The notes under the pieces: generated by a model
Told to the model about the DNA's origin: nothing
The model's input: only the letters and a program-made list of their open reading frames with translations
The model's database searches: none
Part shown: positions 8,588-19,109 of the stretch, one piece after another
Position numbering within the stretch: position 1 is the first letter of the stretch
How the letters are laid out: each line of letters opens with the position of its first letter
Program-made: the position numbers and the translations under genes
NCBI RefSeq assembly: GCF_000155955.1
Contig: NZ_GG697141.2
Span: 568,855-632,854 of the forward strand
Source of the DNA: Mitsuokella multacida DSM 20544
GTDB taxonomy: Bacteria; Bacillota; Negativicutes; Selenomonadales; Selenomonadaceae
Direction: 5' to 3'
Length of the DNA: 64,000 nucleotides

Positions 8588-9799
8588 ATGGTAAACGAAT
8601 TCAAGAACGCAGCGGGCGTCACGTTCCCGCAGGGCTTCAAGGCAGCTGGCGTCAAGGCCGGCATCAAGAAGAGCGGCAACCTCGACGTCGCCGTCATCTA
8701 TACGGAGAAAGAGGCCGTCGTCGCTGGCACCTTCACGCAGAACGCCGTAGCGGCAGCACCGGTCTTCGCATCGAAGGCTGTCGTCGCCACGGGCATGGCA
8801 CATGCAATTGTCGCCAATGCCGGCTGTGCCAATGCCTGCACGGGTGAGCAGGGCGAGAAAGACGCCAAGGCCACGCAGGAGATTGCGGCCAAGGCACTCG
8901 GCTGCGACCCGCTTGACGTCATCGTCGCTTCGACGGGCGTCATCGGCGTGACGCTGCCGATGGACAAGATGGAAAACGGCGTCAAAGAGGCGGTCAGCGC
9001 ACTCTCCGAAGACGGCAGCAGCGCGGCGAGCCAGGCCATCATGACGACGGACACGCATCCGAAGTCGGCCGCGCTCGAGATCGAGGTCGGCGGCAAGAAA
9101 GTCCGCTTCGGCGTCATCGCCAAGGGCTCGGGCATGATCCAGCCGAACATGGCCACGATGCTCTGCTTCATCACGACGGACCTCGCCATCGACGGCAAGC
9201 TCCTGCAGAAGGCCCTGTCAGAGATTGTCGAGACGTCGTTCAACATGATCTCGATCGACGGCGACATGAGCACGAACGACATGGTCATCGTCATGGCCAA
9301 CGGTGCTGCCGGCAATGCGCCGATCACCGAAGAGAACGAAGACTATGCAATCGTCAAGGAAGCACTCGACAAGCTCTGCAAGGAGTTCGCTAAGGAGATC
9401 GCCGACGATGGCGAGGGCGCGACGAAGTTCCTGACGGTCCACGTCACGGGCACGAAGACCTTTGCTGACGCTAAGACGATCGGCATGAGCGTCGCCAAGA
9501 GCCCGCTTGTCAAGACGGCGTTCTTCGGTGCTGATCCGAACTGGGGCCGCGTCATCTGTGCCGTTGGCTATGCCGGCGTGCCGATGGACCCCGAAGATGT
9601 CGTCGTCAAGTTCGGCGATGTCCCTGTCTATGCACATGGCGTCGGCGCTGAGCATGATGTCGAGGCTTTAGCGAAGGTCATGGAGCAGCACGACATCACG
9701 ATCTCCATCGACATGGGCCAGGGCGAGGAAGAGGCGACCGTCTGGACCTGCGACTTCTCCTACGAATACGTCAAGATTAACGGTGAGTATCACACCTGA
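8588..9799 (+). CDS. argJ: Glutamate N-acetyltransferase / amino-acid acetyltransferase (ornithine acetyltransferase)
   Basis: ArgJ recycles the acetyl group from N-acetylornithine to glutamate and, in the bifunctional form, also makes N-acetylglutamate from acetyl-CoA. The 403-residue precursor contains the self-cleavage site KGSGMIQPNMATML; Thr190 becomes the N-terminal nucleophile of the beta chain. Other family motifs are VVANAGCANACTG-like sequence near residue 75 and GADPNWGRVICAVGYAG. No separate argA or argE is present here, which fits the cyclic acetyl pathway. The SD TAGGAGGAA lies just before ATG 8588. Confidence 0.95.
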   Translation: MVNEFKNAAGVTFPQGFKAAGVKAGIKKSGNLDVAVIYTEKEAVVAGTFTQNAVAAAPVFASKAVVATGMAHAIVANAGCANACTGEQGEKDAKATQEIAAKALGCDPLDVIVASTGVIGVTLPMDKMENGVKEAVSALSEDGSSAASQAIMTTDTHPKSAALEIEVGGKKVRFGVIAKGSGMIQPNMATMLCFITTDLAIDGKLLQKALSEIVETSFNMISIDGDMSTNDMVIVMANGAAGNAPITEENEDYAIVKEALDKLCKEFAKEIADDGEGATKFLTVHVTGTKTFADAKTIGMSVAKSPLVKTAFFGADPNWGRVICAVGYAGVPMDPEDVVVKFGDVPVYAHGVGAEHDVEALAKVMEQHDITISIDMGQGEEEATVWTCDFSYEYVKINGEYHT

Positions 9800-9836
9800 T
9801 CGGCAGCAGTACAAACGATAGGGGAAGGATAACATT

Positions 9837-10724
9837 ATGGTATTTACAGCCAAGGATAAGGCAGCCATCCTCGTCGAGGCGCTGCCCTACATCCAGGAAT
9901 TCTACGGCAAGACCATCGTCATCAAGTACGGCGGCAATGCGATGATCAACGAGGACCTCAAAGAGAAGGTCATGCAGGACGTCGCGCTGATGAAGTACGT
10001 CGGCATCCGCCCTGTCATCGTGCACGGCGGCGGCCCGGAGATCACGGGCTTCCTCAAGAAGGTCGGCAAGAAGTCGTCCTTCGTCGCCGGCCTGCGCGTG
10101 ACGGATGCGGAGACGGTCGAGATCGCGGAGATGGTGCTTGACGGCAAGGTCAACTCCGAGATCGTCAACCTGCTCAACCACCGCGGCGTGCGCGCCGTCG
10201 GCCTCTCGGGCAAGGATGCGAACCTCATCTGCGCGCAGAAGAAGCTCGCGACCGTCTACGATGGTGATGAGAAGAAGAAAGTTGACATCGGCTACGTCGG
10301 CGCCGTCGAACAGGTCAATGTCGCCCTGATTGAGGATCTCTTAGATCAGGACTATGTACCCGTCATCGCGCCGATTGGCGTCGGCAAGAACGGCGAGAGC
10401 TACAACATCAATGCCGACTACGTCGCGGCGGAGATCGCCGGCGCCCTGAACGCCGAGAAGCTGCTCTTGCTGACGGACGTCGAGGGCATCTACAAGGACT
10501 TTACAGACAAGTCCTCCTTCATCTCGACGCTCCACATGCAGGAGGCGCGCGACTACATCAAGTCGGGCATCATCCAGGGCGGCATGATCCCGAAAGTCGA
10601 AGCCTGCCTGACTTCTCTCGAGAAGGGCACGGGCAAGACGCACATCATCGACGGGCGGCTCGACCACTCGATCATCCTCGAGATCTTCACCTCGCAGGGT
10701 ATCGGCACGCAGGTCGTGCGCTGA
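9837..10724 (+). CDS. argB: Acetylglutamate kinase
   Basis: ArgB phosphorylates N-acetylglutamate, the usual feedback-controlled step in the cyclic pathway. The 295-residue protein has the amino-acid kinase fold motifs IKYGGNAMI near the N-terminus, VIVHGGGPEI for the substrate loop, and LLTDVEGIY plus GGMIPKVEACL toward the C-terminus. The N-terminal extension (AAILVEALPYIQEFYGK) is the helix that lets arginine-sensitive hexameric enzymes interlace, so arginine inhibition is likely by family knowledge. It lies 37 bases after argJ with the SD GGGGAAGGA. Confidence 0.95.
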   Translation: MVFTAKDKAAILVEALPYIQEFYGKTIVIKYGGNAMINEDLKEKVMQDVALMKYVGIRPVIVHGGGPEITGFLKKVGKKSSFVAGLRVTDAETVEIAEMVLDGKVNSEIVNLLNHRGVRAVGLSGKDANLICAQKKLATVYDGDEKKKVDIGYVGAVEQVNVALIEDLLDQDYVPVIAPIGVGKNGESYNINADYVAAEIAGALNAEKLLLLTDVEGIYKDFTDKSSFISTLHMQEARDYIKSGIIQGGMIPKVEACLTSLEKGTGKTHIIDGRLDHSIILEIFTSQGIGTQVVR

Positions 10725-10749
10725 ATTCAATAAAAAAGGATGCGATTTC

Positions 10750-11958
10750 ATGCAGGAAACAGATAAAGATATATTCGAGAAGGATGCGAAGGACTACTTG
10801 CCGGTGTTCAACCGCTACAAGATCGTGCTGGACCACGGCGAGGGCGCGTACCTCTGGGACAACAACGGCAAGAAGTACCTCGACTTTCTCGGCGGCATCG
10901 CCGTGAACGTGCTCGGCCATGACTACGAGCCGCTCGTCACGGCCATCTCCGAGCAGGCGAAGAAGCTCATCCACTGCTCGAACCTCTACTACACACAGCC
11001 GCAGGCCGACGCAGCGGCGAAGCTCGTCGAACTCTCGGGCCTCGACAAGGCGTTCTTCGGCAATTCGGGCGCCGAGGCGAACGAGGGCGCCATCAAGATC
11101 GCGCGCAAGTACGCGCATCAGTTCGACCCGGAGAAATCCCAGATCATCACGGCCTGGGACAGCTTTCACGGCCGTACGATCGCAACGCTGACGGCGACGG
11201 GCCAGCCGAAGTACCACGAGGGCTTCGGCCCGCTGCCGGACGGCTTTGACTACGTCCACTACAACGACATCGAGGAGCTCGAGTCGATGATGAGCGAGAA
11301 GACGGCCGCCGTCATGCTCGAGACCATCCAAGGCGAGGGCGGCGTCTACACGCCGGAGAACGACTACCTCAAGAAGGTCCGCGCGCTCTGCGACAAGTAC
11401 CATGCGCTCTTGATCTTCGATGAGATCCAGGCCGGCATCGGCCGCAGCGGCAAGTTCTTCGCCTACGAGAAGTACGGCGTCAAGCCGGACATCGTCACGC
11501 TGGCCAAAGGCCTTGCGGGCGGCGTGCCCATCGGCGCCTTCATCGTCACGGACGAGGTCGCCAAGGCCTTCCATGCGGGCGACCACGGCACGACGTTCGG
11601 CGGCAATCCGCTCGCCTGCGCCGCGGCCAACGTCGTCCTCGACACCGTGCCGAAGCCGGATTTCCTCGCGCATGTCGAGGAAGTCGGCAGCTACTTCAAG
11701 CAGCAGCTCGAGGTGCTCAAGAAAAAGCATCCGGCGCTCATCACGGAGGTGCGCGGTACGGGCCTGATTCTCGGCGCAGAGCTCGCCTCGGCAGAGCACG
11801 GCCGCGACATCGTCAACGACTGCCTCGCCGAGGGTGCTATCATCAACTGCACGGCCGGCAAGGTCCTGCGCTTCATCCCGCCACTCATCATCACGCAGGA
11901 GCAGGTCGATGCCGTCATCGCGACGCTCGACGATGTGCTCGCGAAGTACGACAAGTGA
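10750..11958 (+). CDS. argD: Acetylornithine aminotransferase
   Basis: This class III PLP-dependent aminotransferase makes N-acetylornithine from the semialdehyde with glutamate as donor. The 402-residue protein shows the PLP phosphate site NSGAEANEGAIKIAR, the aspartate motif LLIFDEIQAGIGRSG, the Schiff-base lysine in TLAKGLAGGVPIGA and the TTFGGNPLACA motif. The start is ATG 10750 with AAGGA before it, 25 bases after argB. It closes the first transcription unit; argF after it has separate promoter-like sequence. The same enzyme often also acts as succinyldiaminopimelate aminotransferase. Confidence 0.95.
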   Translation: MQETDKDIFEKDAKDYLPVFNRYKIVLDHGEGAYLWDNNGKKYLDFLGGIAVNVLGHDYEPLVTAISEQAKKLIHCSNLYYTQPQADAAAKLVELSGLDKAFFGNSGAEANEGAIKIARKYAHQFDPEKSQIITAWDSFHGRTIATLTATGQPKYHEGFGPLPDGFDYVHYNDIEELESMMSEKTAAVMLETIQGEGGVYTPENDYLKKVRALCDKYHALLIFDEIQAGIGRSGKFFAYEKYGVKPDIVTLAKGLAGGVPIGAFIVTDEVAKAFHAGDHGTTFGGNPLACAAANVVLDTVPKPDFLAHVEEVGSYFKQQLEVLKKKHPALITEVRGTGLILGAELASAEHGRDIVNDCLAEGAIINCTAGKVLRFIPPLIITQEQVDAVIATLDDVLAKYDK

Positions 11959-12004
11959 AAAAATTCAGCGATTCCAGCCGATGTGAATAGAAATACAAAA
12001 AAAA

Positions 12005-12046
12005 TGTATATCTACACTTTTCAAGCGGCAGAAATTGATGTATAAT
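12005..12046 (+). promoter_or_regulatory. Promoter and possible repressor sites before argF
   Basis: TATAAT at 12041-12046 has a weak -35 (TTTTCA, 12018-12023) 17 bases upstream. TGTATA occurs at 12005-12010, within TGTATATCTACA (TGTA-N4-TACA), and again at 12039-12044 over the -10 box, echoing the argC promoter. Arginine repression is inferred. Confidence 0.45.
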
Positions 12047-12108
12047 ATGCAATAGTTACGGACGAAGAAATCTAGTTGTTCCAGTAAGTCCAGTAGGGAG
12101 GTCATCTA

Positions 12109-13041
12109 ATGCTGAAAGGAAAAGACATGTTATCCATCCACGACTTATCCGTGGATGAGGTACAGGAGATCCTGGCACTCGCCAAGGAACTCAAGGCAAA
12201 ACAGAAAGCGGGTGTGCCGCACGAGATTCTCAAGGGCAAGACGCTCGGCATGATTTTTGAGAAATCCTCGACGCGAACGCGAGTCTCCTTTGAGACGGGC
12301 ATGTACCAGCTCGGCGGACAGGCGCTTTTCCTCTCGAACCGTGACCTCCAGCTCGGGCGAGGCGAACCCATCCGTGACACGGCGCGCGTGCTCTCGCGCT
12401 ACCTCGACGGCATCATGATCCGCACGTTCGGCCATGACCGCGTCGAGGAGCTCGCCAAGTGGGCGGACATCCCCGTCATCAATGCGCTGACGGACCTGCT
12501 GCATCCGTGCCAGGTGCTCACCGATCTCCTGACGATCGAGGAGTACAAGGGCAAGAACCTCAAAGGCCTCAAGATGGCCTACGTCGGCGACGGCAACAAC
12601 ATGACGAACTCCTTCCTCTACGGATGCGCAAAGGTCGGCATGACGTTCGTCGCAGCGACGCCGGAGGATTACCGCCCAGACGAGACGGTCTTCAAGAACG
12701 CACTCGAGGATGCCAAGGAGACGGGCGCAGAGCTCAGCCTCGTGACAGACCCGAAAGAGGCCGTCAAGGACGCCGACATCGTCGTCACCGACACCTGGGC
12801 CAGCATGGGCCAGGAGGCCGAGCACGAGGCGCGCAAGAAGATCTTCGCCCCGTACCAGGTCAACAAGGAGCTCTTGAAGGGCGCCGACAAGCGCGTCATC
12901 GTCATGCACTGCCTGCCGGCTTACCGCGGCGAGGAGATTACGGAGGAGGTCCTCGAGGCCAATGCCGACGTCATCTTCGACGAGGCGGAGAACCGCCTGC
13001 ACACGCAGAAGGCCATCATGGCGCTGACCATGTCAGATTGA
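12109..13041 (+). CDS. argF: Ornithine carbamoyltransferase (anabolic)
   Basis: ArgF joins carbamoyl phosphate and ornithine to give citrulline. The 310-residue protein has the carbamoyl-phosphate loop SSTRTRVSFE, the HPCQVLTDL motif, the DGNNMTNS ornithine-side motif and the signature MHCLPAYRGEEI. ATG 12109 follows GGGAGG; the next in-frame ATG at 12127 lacks as good an SD. It has its own leader of about 60 bases. The surrounding biosynthetic genes (argCJBD before, argGH after) argue for the anabolic enzyme rather than a deiminase-pathway one. Confidence 0.95.
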   Translation: MLKGKDMLSIHDLSVDEVQEILALAKELKAKQKAGVPHEILKGKTLGMIFEKSSTRTRVSFETGMYQLGGQALFLSNRDLQLGRGEPIRDTARVLSRYLDGIMIRTFGHDRVEELAKWADIPVINALTDLLHPCQVLTDLLTIEEYKGKNLKGLKMAYVGDGNNMTNSFLYGCAKVGMTFVAATPEDYRPDETVFKNALEDAKETGAELSLVTDPKEAVKDADIVVTDTWASMGQEAEHEARKKIFAPYQVNKELLKGADKRVIVMHCLPAYRGEEITEEVLEANADVIFDEAENRLHTQKAIMALTMSD

Positions 13042-13131
13042 GAGACGCACTGCTGCATATCGTGTAACATCGTCCCGGTCTCACAATGACAGTGGGAGAG
13101 GGAAGGAATCATAGGAAAAGAGGTTTTTATC

Positions 13132-14339
13132 ATGGCTAAGATCAAGAAAGTCGTACTCGCATACTCGGGCGGTCTCGATACCTCCGTCATCATCCCGTGG
13201 CTCAAGGAGCATTACGATGGCTGCGAAGTCATCGCAGTCTGCGCCGATGTCGGACAGGGTGACGAGCTCAACGCTGTACACGACAAGGCCCTGAAATCCG
13301 GTGCTTCCAAGGTCTACATCGAGGACCTCAAGGAAGAGTTCCTCAAAGAATACGTCTGGCCGACGCTCAAGGCCGGTGCTGTCTACGAGGATAAGTACCT
13401 GCTCGGCACGTCGTTCGCACGCCCAATCATCGCGAAGAAGCTCGTCGAGATCGCCAAGAAAGAGGGCGCTGACGCCATCGCTCACGGCGCTACGGGCAAG
13501 GGCAACGACCAGGTCCGCTTCGAGCTGACGGTCAAGGCACTCGCACCGAACATCACGCTGATTGCACCGTGGCGTGAGTGGGACCTCGATTCCCGTTCCG
13601 CTGAGATCGAGTATGCCAAGAAGCACGGCATTCCCATCGCGACGGAGAACAAGACGTACTCCATGGACCGCAACATCTGGCATCTTTCCCATGAAGGTTC
13701 CGACCTCGAGGATCCGGCCAACGAGCCGCACAACAGCATGTTCCTGATTTCCAAGGCACCGGAAGATGCGAAGGACGAGCCGGAATACGTCACGGTCGAC
13801 TTCGAGAAGGGCGAGCCGGTCGCGGTCAACGGCAAGAAGATGGACCCGGTCGCTCTCTTGACCGAGCTCAACGAGATTGGCGCGCGCAACGGCGTCGGCA
13901 TCGTCGACATCTGCGAGAACCGCCTCGTCGGCATGAAGTCCCGCGGTGTCTATGAGAACCCGGGCGGATCGATCCTCTACTACGCACATCGCGAGCTCGA
14001 GTACCTCTGCCTCGACCGCATGACGTTCCACTTCAAGCAGCACGTCGCCGTCCGCTTCGGCGAGCTCGTCTACGATGGCATGTGGTTCTGCCAGCTGCGC
14101 GAAGCGCTGTCCGCTTTCGTCGACAGCACCCAGCAGACCGTCACGGGCACGGTCAAGCTCAAGCTCTACAAGGGCAACATCATCTCTGCTGGCTCCACGA
14201 GCCCGTATTCCCTCTACAGCAAGGAATTCGTCACGTTCGAGCACGATGATGTCTACAACCAGGCTGACGCCACGGGCTTCATCAACCTCTTCGGCCTGCC
14301 GCTCAAGGTACGCGCCCTGATGCAGGAGAAGACCGGTAA

Positions 14340-14343
<4 letters not shown>
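13132..14343 (+). CDS. argG: Argininosuccinate synthase
   Basis: ArgG condenses citrulline and aspartate with ATP. The 403-residue product starts with the PP-loop ATP motif [18 protein letters not shown] and contains [15 protein letters not shown] and the citrulline/aspartate region [12 protein letters not shown]. It lies 90 bases after argF with an AGAGG SD. Its TGA stop overlaps the ATG of argH (ATGA), indicating translational coupling. Confidence 0.96.
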
Positions 14344-15767
<1,424 letters not shown>

Positions 15768-15802
15768 GACCAGAACAGACTCTAACAAGTTCATAGATAA
15801 AA

Positions 15803-15857
15803 GAGAAGTCCGCTTCTCTCCACGCTCTTGCGAGCGGTGGGGAAGCGGGCTTCTTTC
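15803..15857. terminator. Hairpin terminator after argH, probably bidirectional
   Basis: A stem of more than 20 pairs runs from GAAGTCCGCTTCTCTCC through a TTGC loop to GGGGAAGCGGGCTTC, followed by a short T-rich stretch. It lies between the convergent argH and SGNH hydrolase genes. Confidence 0.75.
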
Positions 15858-15870
15858 GTCTGCAGTGGCT

Positions 15871-16968
15871 TCATTCCTTGAGCAGCAGCGGTGCGATGCG
15901 CGGGGCGAGGTAGGCGGCGAGCTTCGCAGAGCCCGCCTTTGTTGGATGCGTGCCGTCGCCGACGAAGTCCTCGGGAGCGAGCAGCGGGCCGGTCTTGTTG
16001 AGCGCGATGTAATGCGCTGCAATGCCTTCGCCCCGTGCGCGCTCGCAGGCCTCATCAATCCAGAGCCCTGCGAGCGGCGAGATGGCAGCGGGCAGCGGTT
16101 CGAGGCAGATGATGGGAGCACTTGGGTTCATCTCGTGCACGCGACGCATGAGGCTTGTCCATGCCTGTACGTACTCCTCATGATAGGGGCGGCGCTTCGC
16201 GTCGCTGAAATCGTTCGTGCCGAGTGCGAGGATGACGGCTGAGACGGGCAGTCGCTCAGACTGCCAGATGGTGTTGCCTGCGGTCTTGCGCGCGCCGTAG
16301 AAAGTCCAGGGATAGCGCTCCGCTGTATGGAGGCCGCGGTCTGGCCAGCCGGCGCCCCAGTTGTGCACGACGCCCTCGCCGGACTTGGCGAGCACGCTGT
16401 AGTCGGCATCGAGCAGGCGCGCGAGCTGCGGGGCAAATGCCATGGAGCCGTCCTCGATGTCGGCGTCATTCTTGCCGCGTTTCTTGCCGTCATTGCGGAA
16501 GCCCGCCGTGATGGAGTCGCCGACGAATTCGAGACGCAGGCGCGAGGCCTGCCTCGTGGGAGCCTCGATAGAGTCAGCCTCTAGCCTCGCAAAGTGGCTG
16601 ATGCCGTACGAGCCCTCGGTCGCGCGCTCGAGGCGCAAGGTGTGGCGCCCCGCTGAAAGCCTGTCGGCGAGTACGGTCGGACTGCCTTTGGCTGCGCGTA
16701 TCTTGCGCACCGGGCCGCCGTCAATCGAGACGAGCCAGCGGTTCGCGGCGTCATCGAGCCTTGCGGCGATGCTTGTCCCCGTGAAGGTGGTCTCAAGGTA
16801 GACGGCTCCCTGCGCCGTTTCATAGCAGCCGTCCGCCGCCTGCTGCCAGCGCCCCTCGTAGTGGATGGCGGGATCTGCAGCAGGGTAGGAGGCGGCGAGG
16901 GCAGAGGCAGGCAGGGCCAGCAGCGTGAGGCCCAGGGCGAGCAGCGCGGATGGTTTTCGTTTTCTCAT
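15871..16968 (-). CDS. Secreted SGNH/GDSL esterase with N-terminal jelly-roll (CE2-like)
   Basis: The 365-residue protein has a signal peptide (MRKRKPSALLALGLTLLALPASALA), a beta-rich domain of about 110 residues (VYLETTFTGTSIAARLDD, GRHTLRLERATEG) and then an SGNH hydrolase domain: block I VGDSITAGF, block III ALGTNDF and the catalytic DGTHPTKAG near the C-terminus. This order is that of carbohydrate esterase family 2, secreted enzymes that remove acetyl groups from polysaccharides. Start 16968 is chosen for the SD GAGGAAGAA and the signal peptide; the longer frame upstream is basic and lacks an SD. It sits back to back with an OatA-like O-acyltransferase, suggesting opposed acetylation and deacetylation of an envelope or dietary glycan (inference). 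Confidence 0.82.
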   Translation of the reverse strand: MRKRKPSALLALGLTLLALPASALAASYPAADPAIHYEGRWQQAADGCYETAQGAVYLETTFTGTSIAARLDDAANRWLVSIDGGPVRKIRAAKGSPTVLADRLSAGRHTLRLERATEGSYGISHFARLEADSIEAPTRQASRLRLEFVGDSITAGFRNDGKKRGKNDADIEDGSMAFAPQLARLLDADYSVLAKSGEGVVHNWGAGWPDRGLHTAERYPWTFYGARKTAGNTIWQSERLPVSAVILALGTNDFSDAKRRPYHEEYVQAWTSLMRRVHEMNPSAPIICLEPLPAAISPLAGLWIDEACERARGEGIAAHYIALNKTGPLLAPEDFVGDGTHPTKAGSAKLAAYLAPRIAPLLLKE

Positions 16969-17061
16969 GTTCTTCTTCCTCGTTTCCTTTCTTAATTTTA
17001 TAGAAGGGATTGGTACCAGCATCGTGATGTTGCTTTTTCCCTGTGTTTTTCGTTTTTGGGC

Positions 17062-17090
17062 TTGCTTTTTCCTTCTTCTCACTCTATATT
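17062..17090 (+). promoter_or_regulatory. Promoter of the OatA-like acyltransferase
   Basis: TTGCTT (17062-17067) and TATATT (17085-17090) are 17 bases apart. About 80 bases of leader follow before the SD AGGAGT (17155-17160). Confidence 0.5.
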
Positions 17091-17168
17091 ATTAACTATA
17101 TGTGAGGGGCAGGCCTGAAGCCCTTCCGGGAAACCCATTCTATCAATCTGTTTTAGGAGTTGATCACC

Positions 17169-19034
17169 TTGTCATTATTTGGACGTGAAGTGGCGGGCAG
17201 GCGGCATATCGACGGCCTCGATGTGCTGCGCACGCTGGCGATTGTCGGTGTCACGCTCTTTCACATGTTCCCCGAGCGGCTGCCGGGCGGCTACCTCGGC
17301 GTCTCGCTGTTCTTCGTGCTCACGGGCTTCCTGCTCGCCTACACGAGCAAGCGCAGCTGGCTCGAGCACCGCTTCCGCGTGAAATCGTACTACTGGAAGC
17401 GCATCAAACGCATCTACCCATCCCTGCTCATCGTGCTGCTGACGACGATCGGCATCTACCAGTCCGTGCTGCCGAAGGCGGTCACAGCCATCCGGCCGGA
17501 GTTCCTCTCGGTCGTCTTGGGCTACAACAACTGGTGGCAGATCGCGCAGAACGCCGACTACTTCACGCAGCTGACGAACGCCTCGCCGTTCACGCACCTC
17601 TGGTTCATGGGCATCGAGATGCAGTACTACCTCGTCTGGCCGCTGCTCTTCGCGCTCTACGCCTTCCTCGACATCCTCGCCGGGCGCCGCGCGGGGCTCT
17701 TCGTCCTTACCGTGCTCGCGCTCGGCTCGGCGGCCGTCATGCCGCTGCTGTACGAGCCGGACATGGACGTCACGCGCCTCTACTACGGCACGGACACGCG
17801 CGTCTACGCGCTGCTCTTCGGCGCCGTGCTCGGCCTCTGGTGGGTCGACCATCCGCGCGCGCGCCTCGGCAAGTACAGGATGCTGTTCGGCTATCTCGCC
17901 TGGCCCGTGCTCATGGGCATCTCGATTGCCGCGTACTTCATCTTTGACGGCCAATCTGCCTATGTCTACGAGTGGGGCATGCTCGCGATGACCGTGCTCT
18001 TCTGCGCGCTGCTCCTATTGACGGCCGACGACCGCTTCTTCATCGGCGCGGCGCTCGAGAGTCCAAGGATGCGCTGGCTCAGCTGGCTCGGCAAGCGCAG
18101 CTTCGGCATCTACCTCTGGCAGTACCCCGTCATCTACCTCTTCGCCAAGCTCGGTTGGACGCAGCTGCCGTACTACGCGGCGCTCGAGATCGCAGCAATC
18201 CTTGTACTGACCGTCTGGTCGGACGCGCTCGCAAACGTCATCACGAGCCGCCGCCTGCCGGCCATCAACGGCCGCCACGTCGTCACGGCCTGTATTTTCC
18301 TGACGGTCTTCACCCTGCCGGGCCTCGCCATGATGGGCTTTGGCGGCCATGCGATTGCCGTCTCGGCCGATCAGAAGGTCAGCGACACGGGCGAGCTGCA
18401 GGAAAGGCTCGCCGCCAACGCCGCAGCGCAGCAGGCGGCCAATGATCAGGCCGCAGCGGGAGCGGCAGGGCAGAGCGAAAATGCCGCGGCACCGGCGGAT
18501 GTCGACCTCTCCGGCGTCGCCTGCATCGGCGACTCGGTCATGCTCGGCTCGTCTGGCGAGCTGCGCAAGGTCCTGCCGGGCTGCATCATCGACGCAGAGG
18601 TCTCGCGCTACGTCGGCGGCGGCCTCGATGCGGCCAAGCAGATGGATGCGCAGGGACGCCTCGGCAAGAACGTCGTCATCGCGCTCGGCACGAACGGCCC
18701 GATTGCCGGCTACGAGAAGTACGAAGTCCAGACGCGCGCCCTGCTCGAGTACCTCGGACCCGACCGCAACATCTTCTGGGTCAACGTCTACTGTCCGGAG
18801 CTCTCGTGGCAGCAGACAAACAACGACTACCTTGCGAACATGGTCAAGGACCATCCGAACGTGACGATCGTCGACTGGTACGGACTCATCTCGCAGCACA
18901 CCGACTGGCTCGGCGGCGATGGCATCCATCCGAACGACGAGGGCACGGCGGCCTACGCCAAGCTCATCCACGACACGATGGAGAAGACGCTCGCCGCCAA
19001 GCAGAGCGCGGCAGCAGACGGAAAGGCTTCGTGA
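17169..19034 (+). CDS. OatA-like membrane O-acyltransferase (acyltransferase 3 + SGNH)
   Basis: The 621-residue protein has about ten membrane helices of the acyltransferase-3 family (GLDVLRTLAIVGVTLFHMFP with the catalytic-type histidine, GGYLGVSLFFVLTGFLLAY). A low-complexity Ala/Gln linker (about residues 415-445) leads to an extracytoplasmic SGNH domain with CIGDSVMLGS, ALGTNGP and DGIHPND. This is the architecture of OatA and related enzymes that O-acetylate peptidoglycan or surface glycans: the membrane part brings acetyl across and the SGNH part transfers it. I take TTG 17169, eight bases after AGGAGT; TTG 17160 overlaps that SD. The adjacent divergent SGNH esterase could reverse the modification. 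The exact substrate cannot be read from sequence. Confidence 0.85.
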   Translation: MSLFGREVAGRRHIDGLDVLRTLAIVGVTLFHMFPERLPGGYLGVSLFFVLTGFLLAYTSKRSWLEHRFRVKSYYWKRIKRIYPSLLIVLLTTIGIYQSVLPKAVTAIRPEFLSVVLGYNNWWQIAQNADYFTQLTNASPFTHLWFMGIEMQYYLVWPLLFALYAFLDILAGRRAGLFVLTVLALGSAAVMPLLYEPDMDVTRLYYGTDTRVYALLFGAVLGLWWVDHPRARLGKYRMLFGYLAWPVLMGISIAAYFIFDGQSAYVYEWGMLAMTVLFCALLLLTADDRFFIGAALESPRMRWLSWLGKRSFGIYLWQYPVIYLFAKLGWTQLPYYAALEIAAILVLTVWSDALANVITSRRLPAINGRHVVTACIFLTVFTLPGLAMMGFGGHAIAVSADQKVSDTGELQERLAANAAAQQAANDQAAAGAAGQSENAAAPADVDLSGVACIGDSVMLGSSGELRKVLPGCIIDAEVSRYVGGGLDAAKQMDAQGRLGKNVVIALGTNGPIAGYEKYEVQTRALLEYLGPDRNIFWVNVYCPELSWQQTNNDYLANMVKDHPNVTIVDWYGLISQHTDWLGGDGIHPNDEGTAAYAKLIHDTMEKTLAAKQSAAADGKAS

Positions 19035-19109
19035 TATTTCGCCGTCTTTCCGTTACTTTTCAGAAATGCCTCGTATACTGATAGCCAGATTACAGAAGGA
19101 GTGATACAT

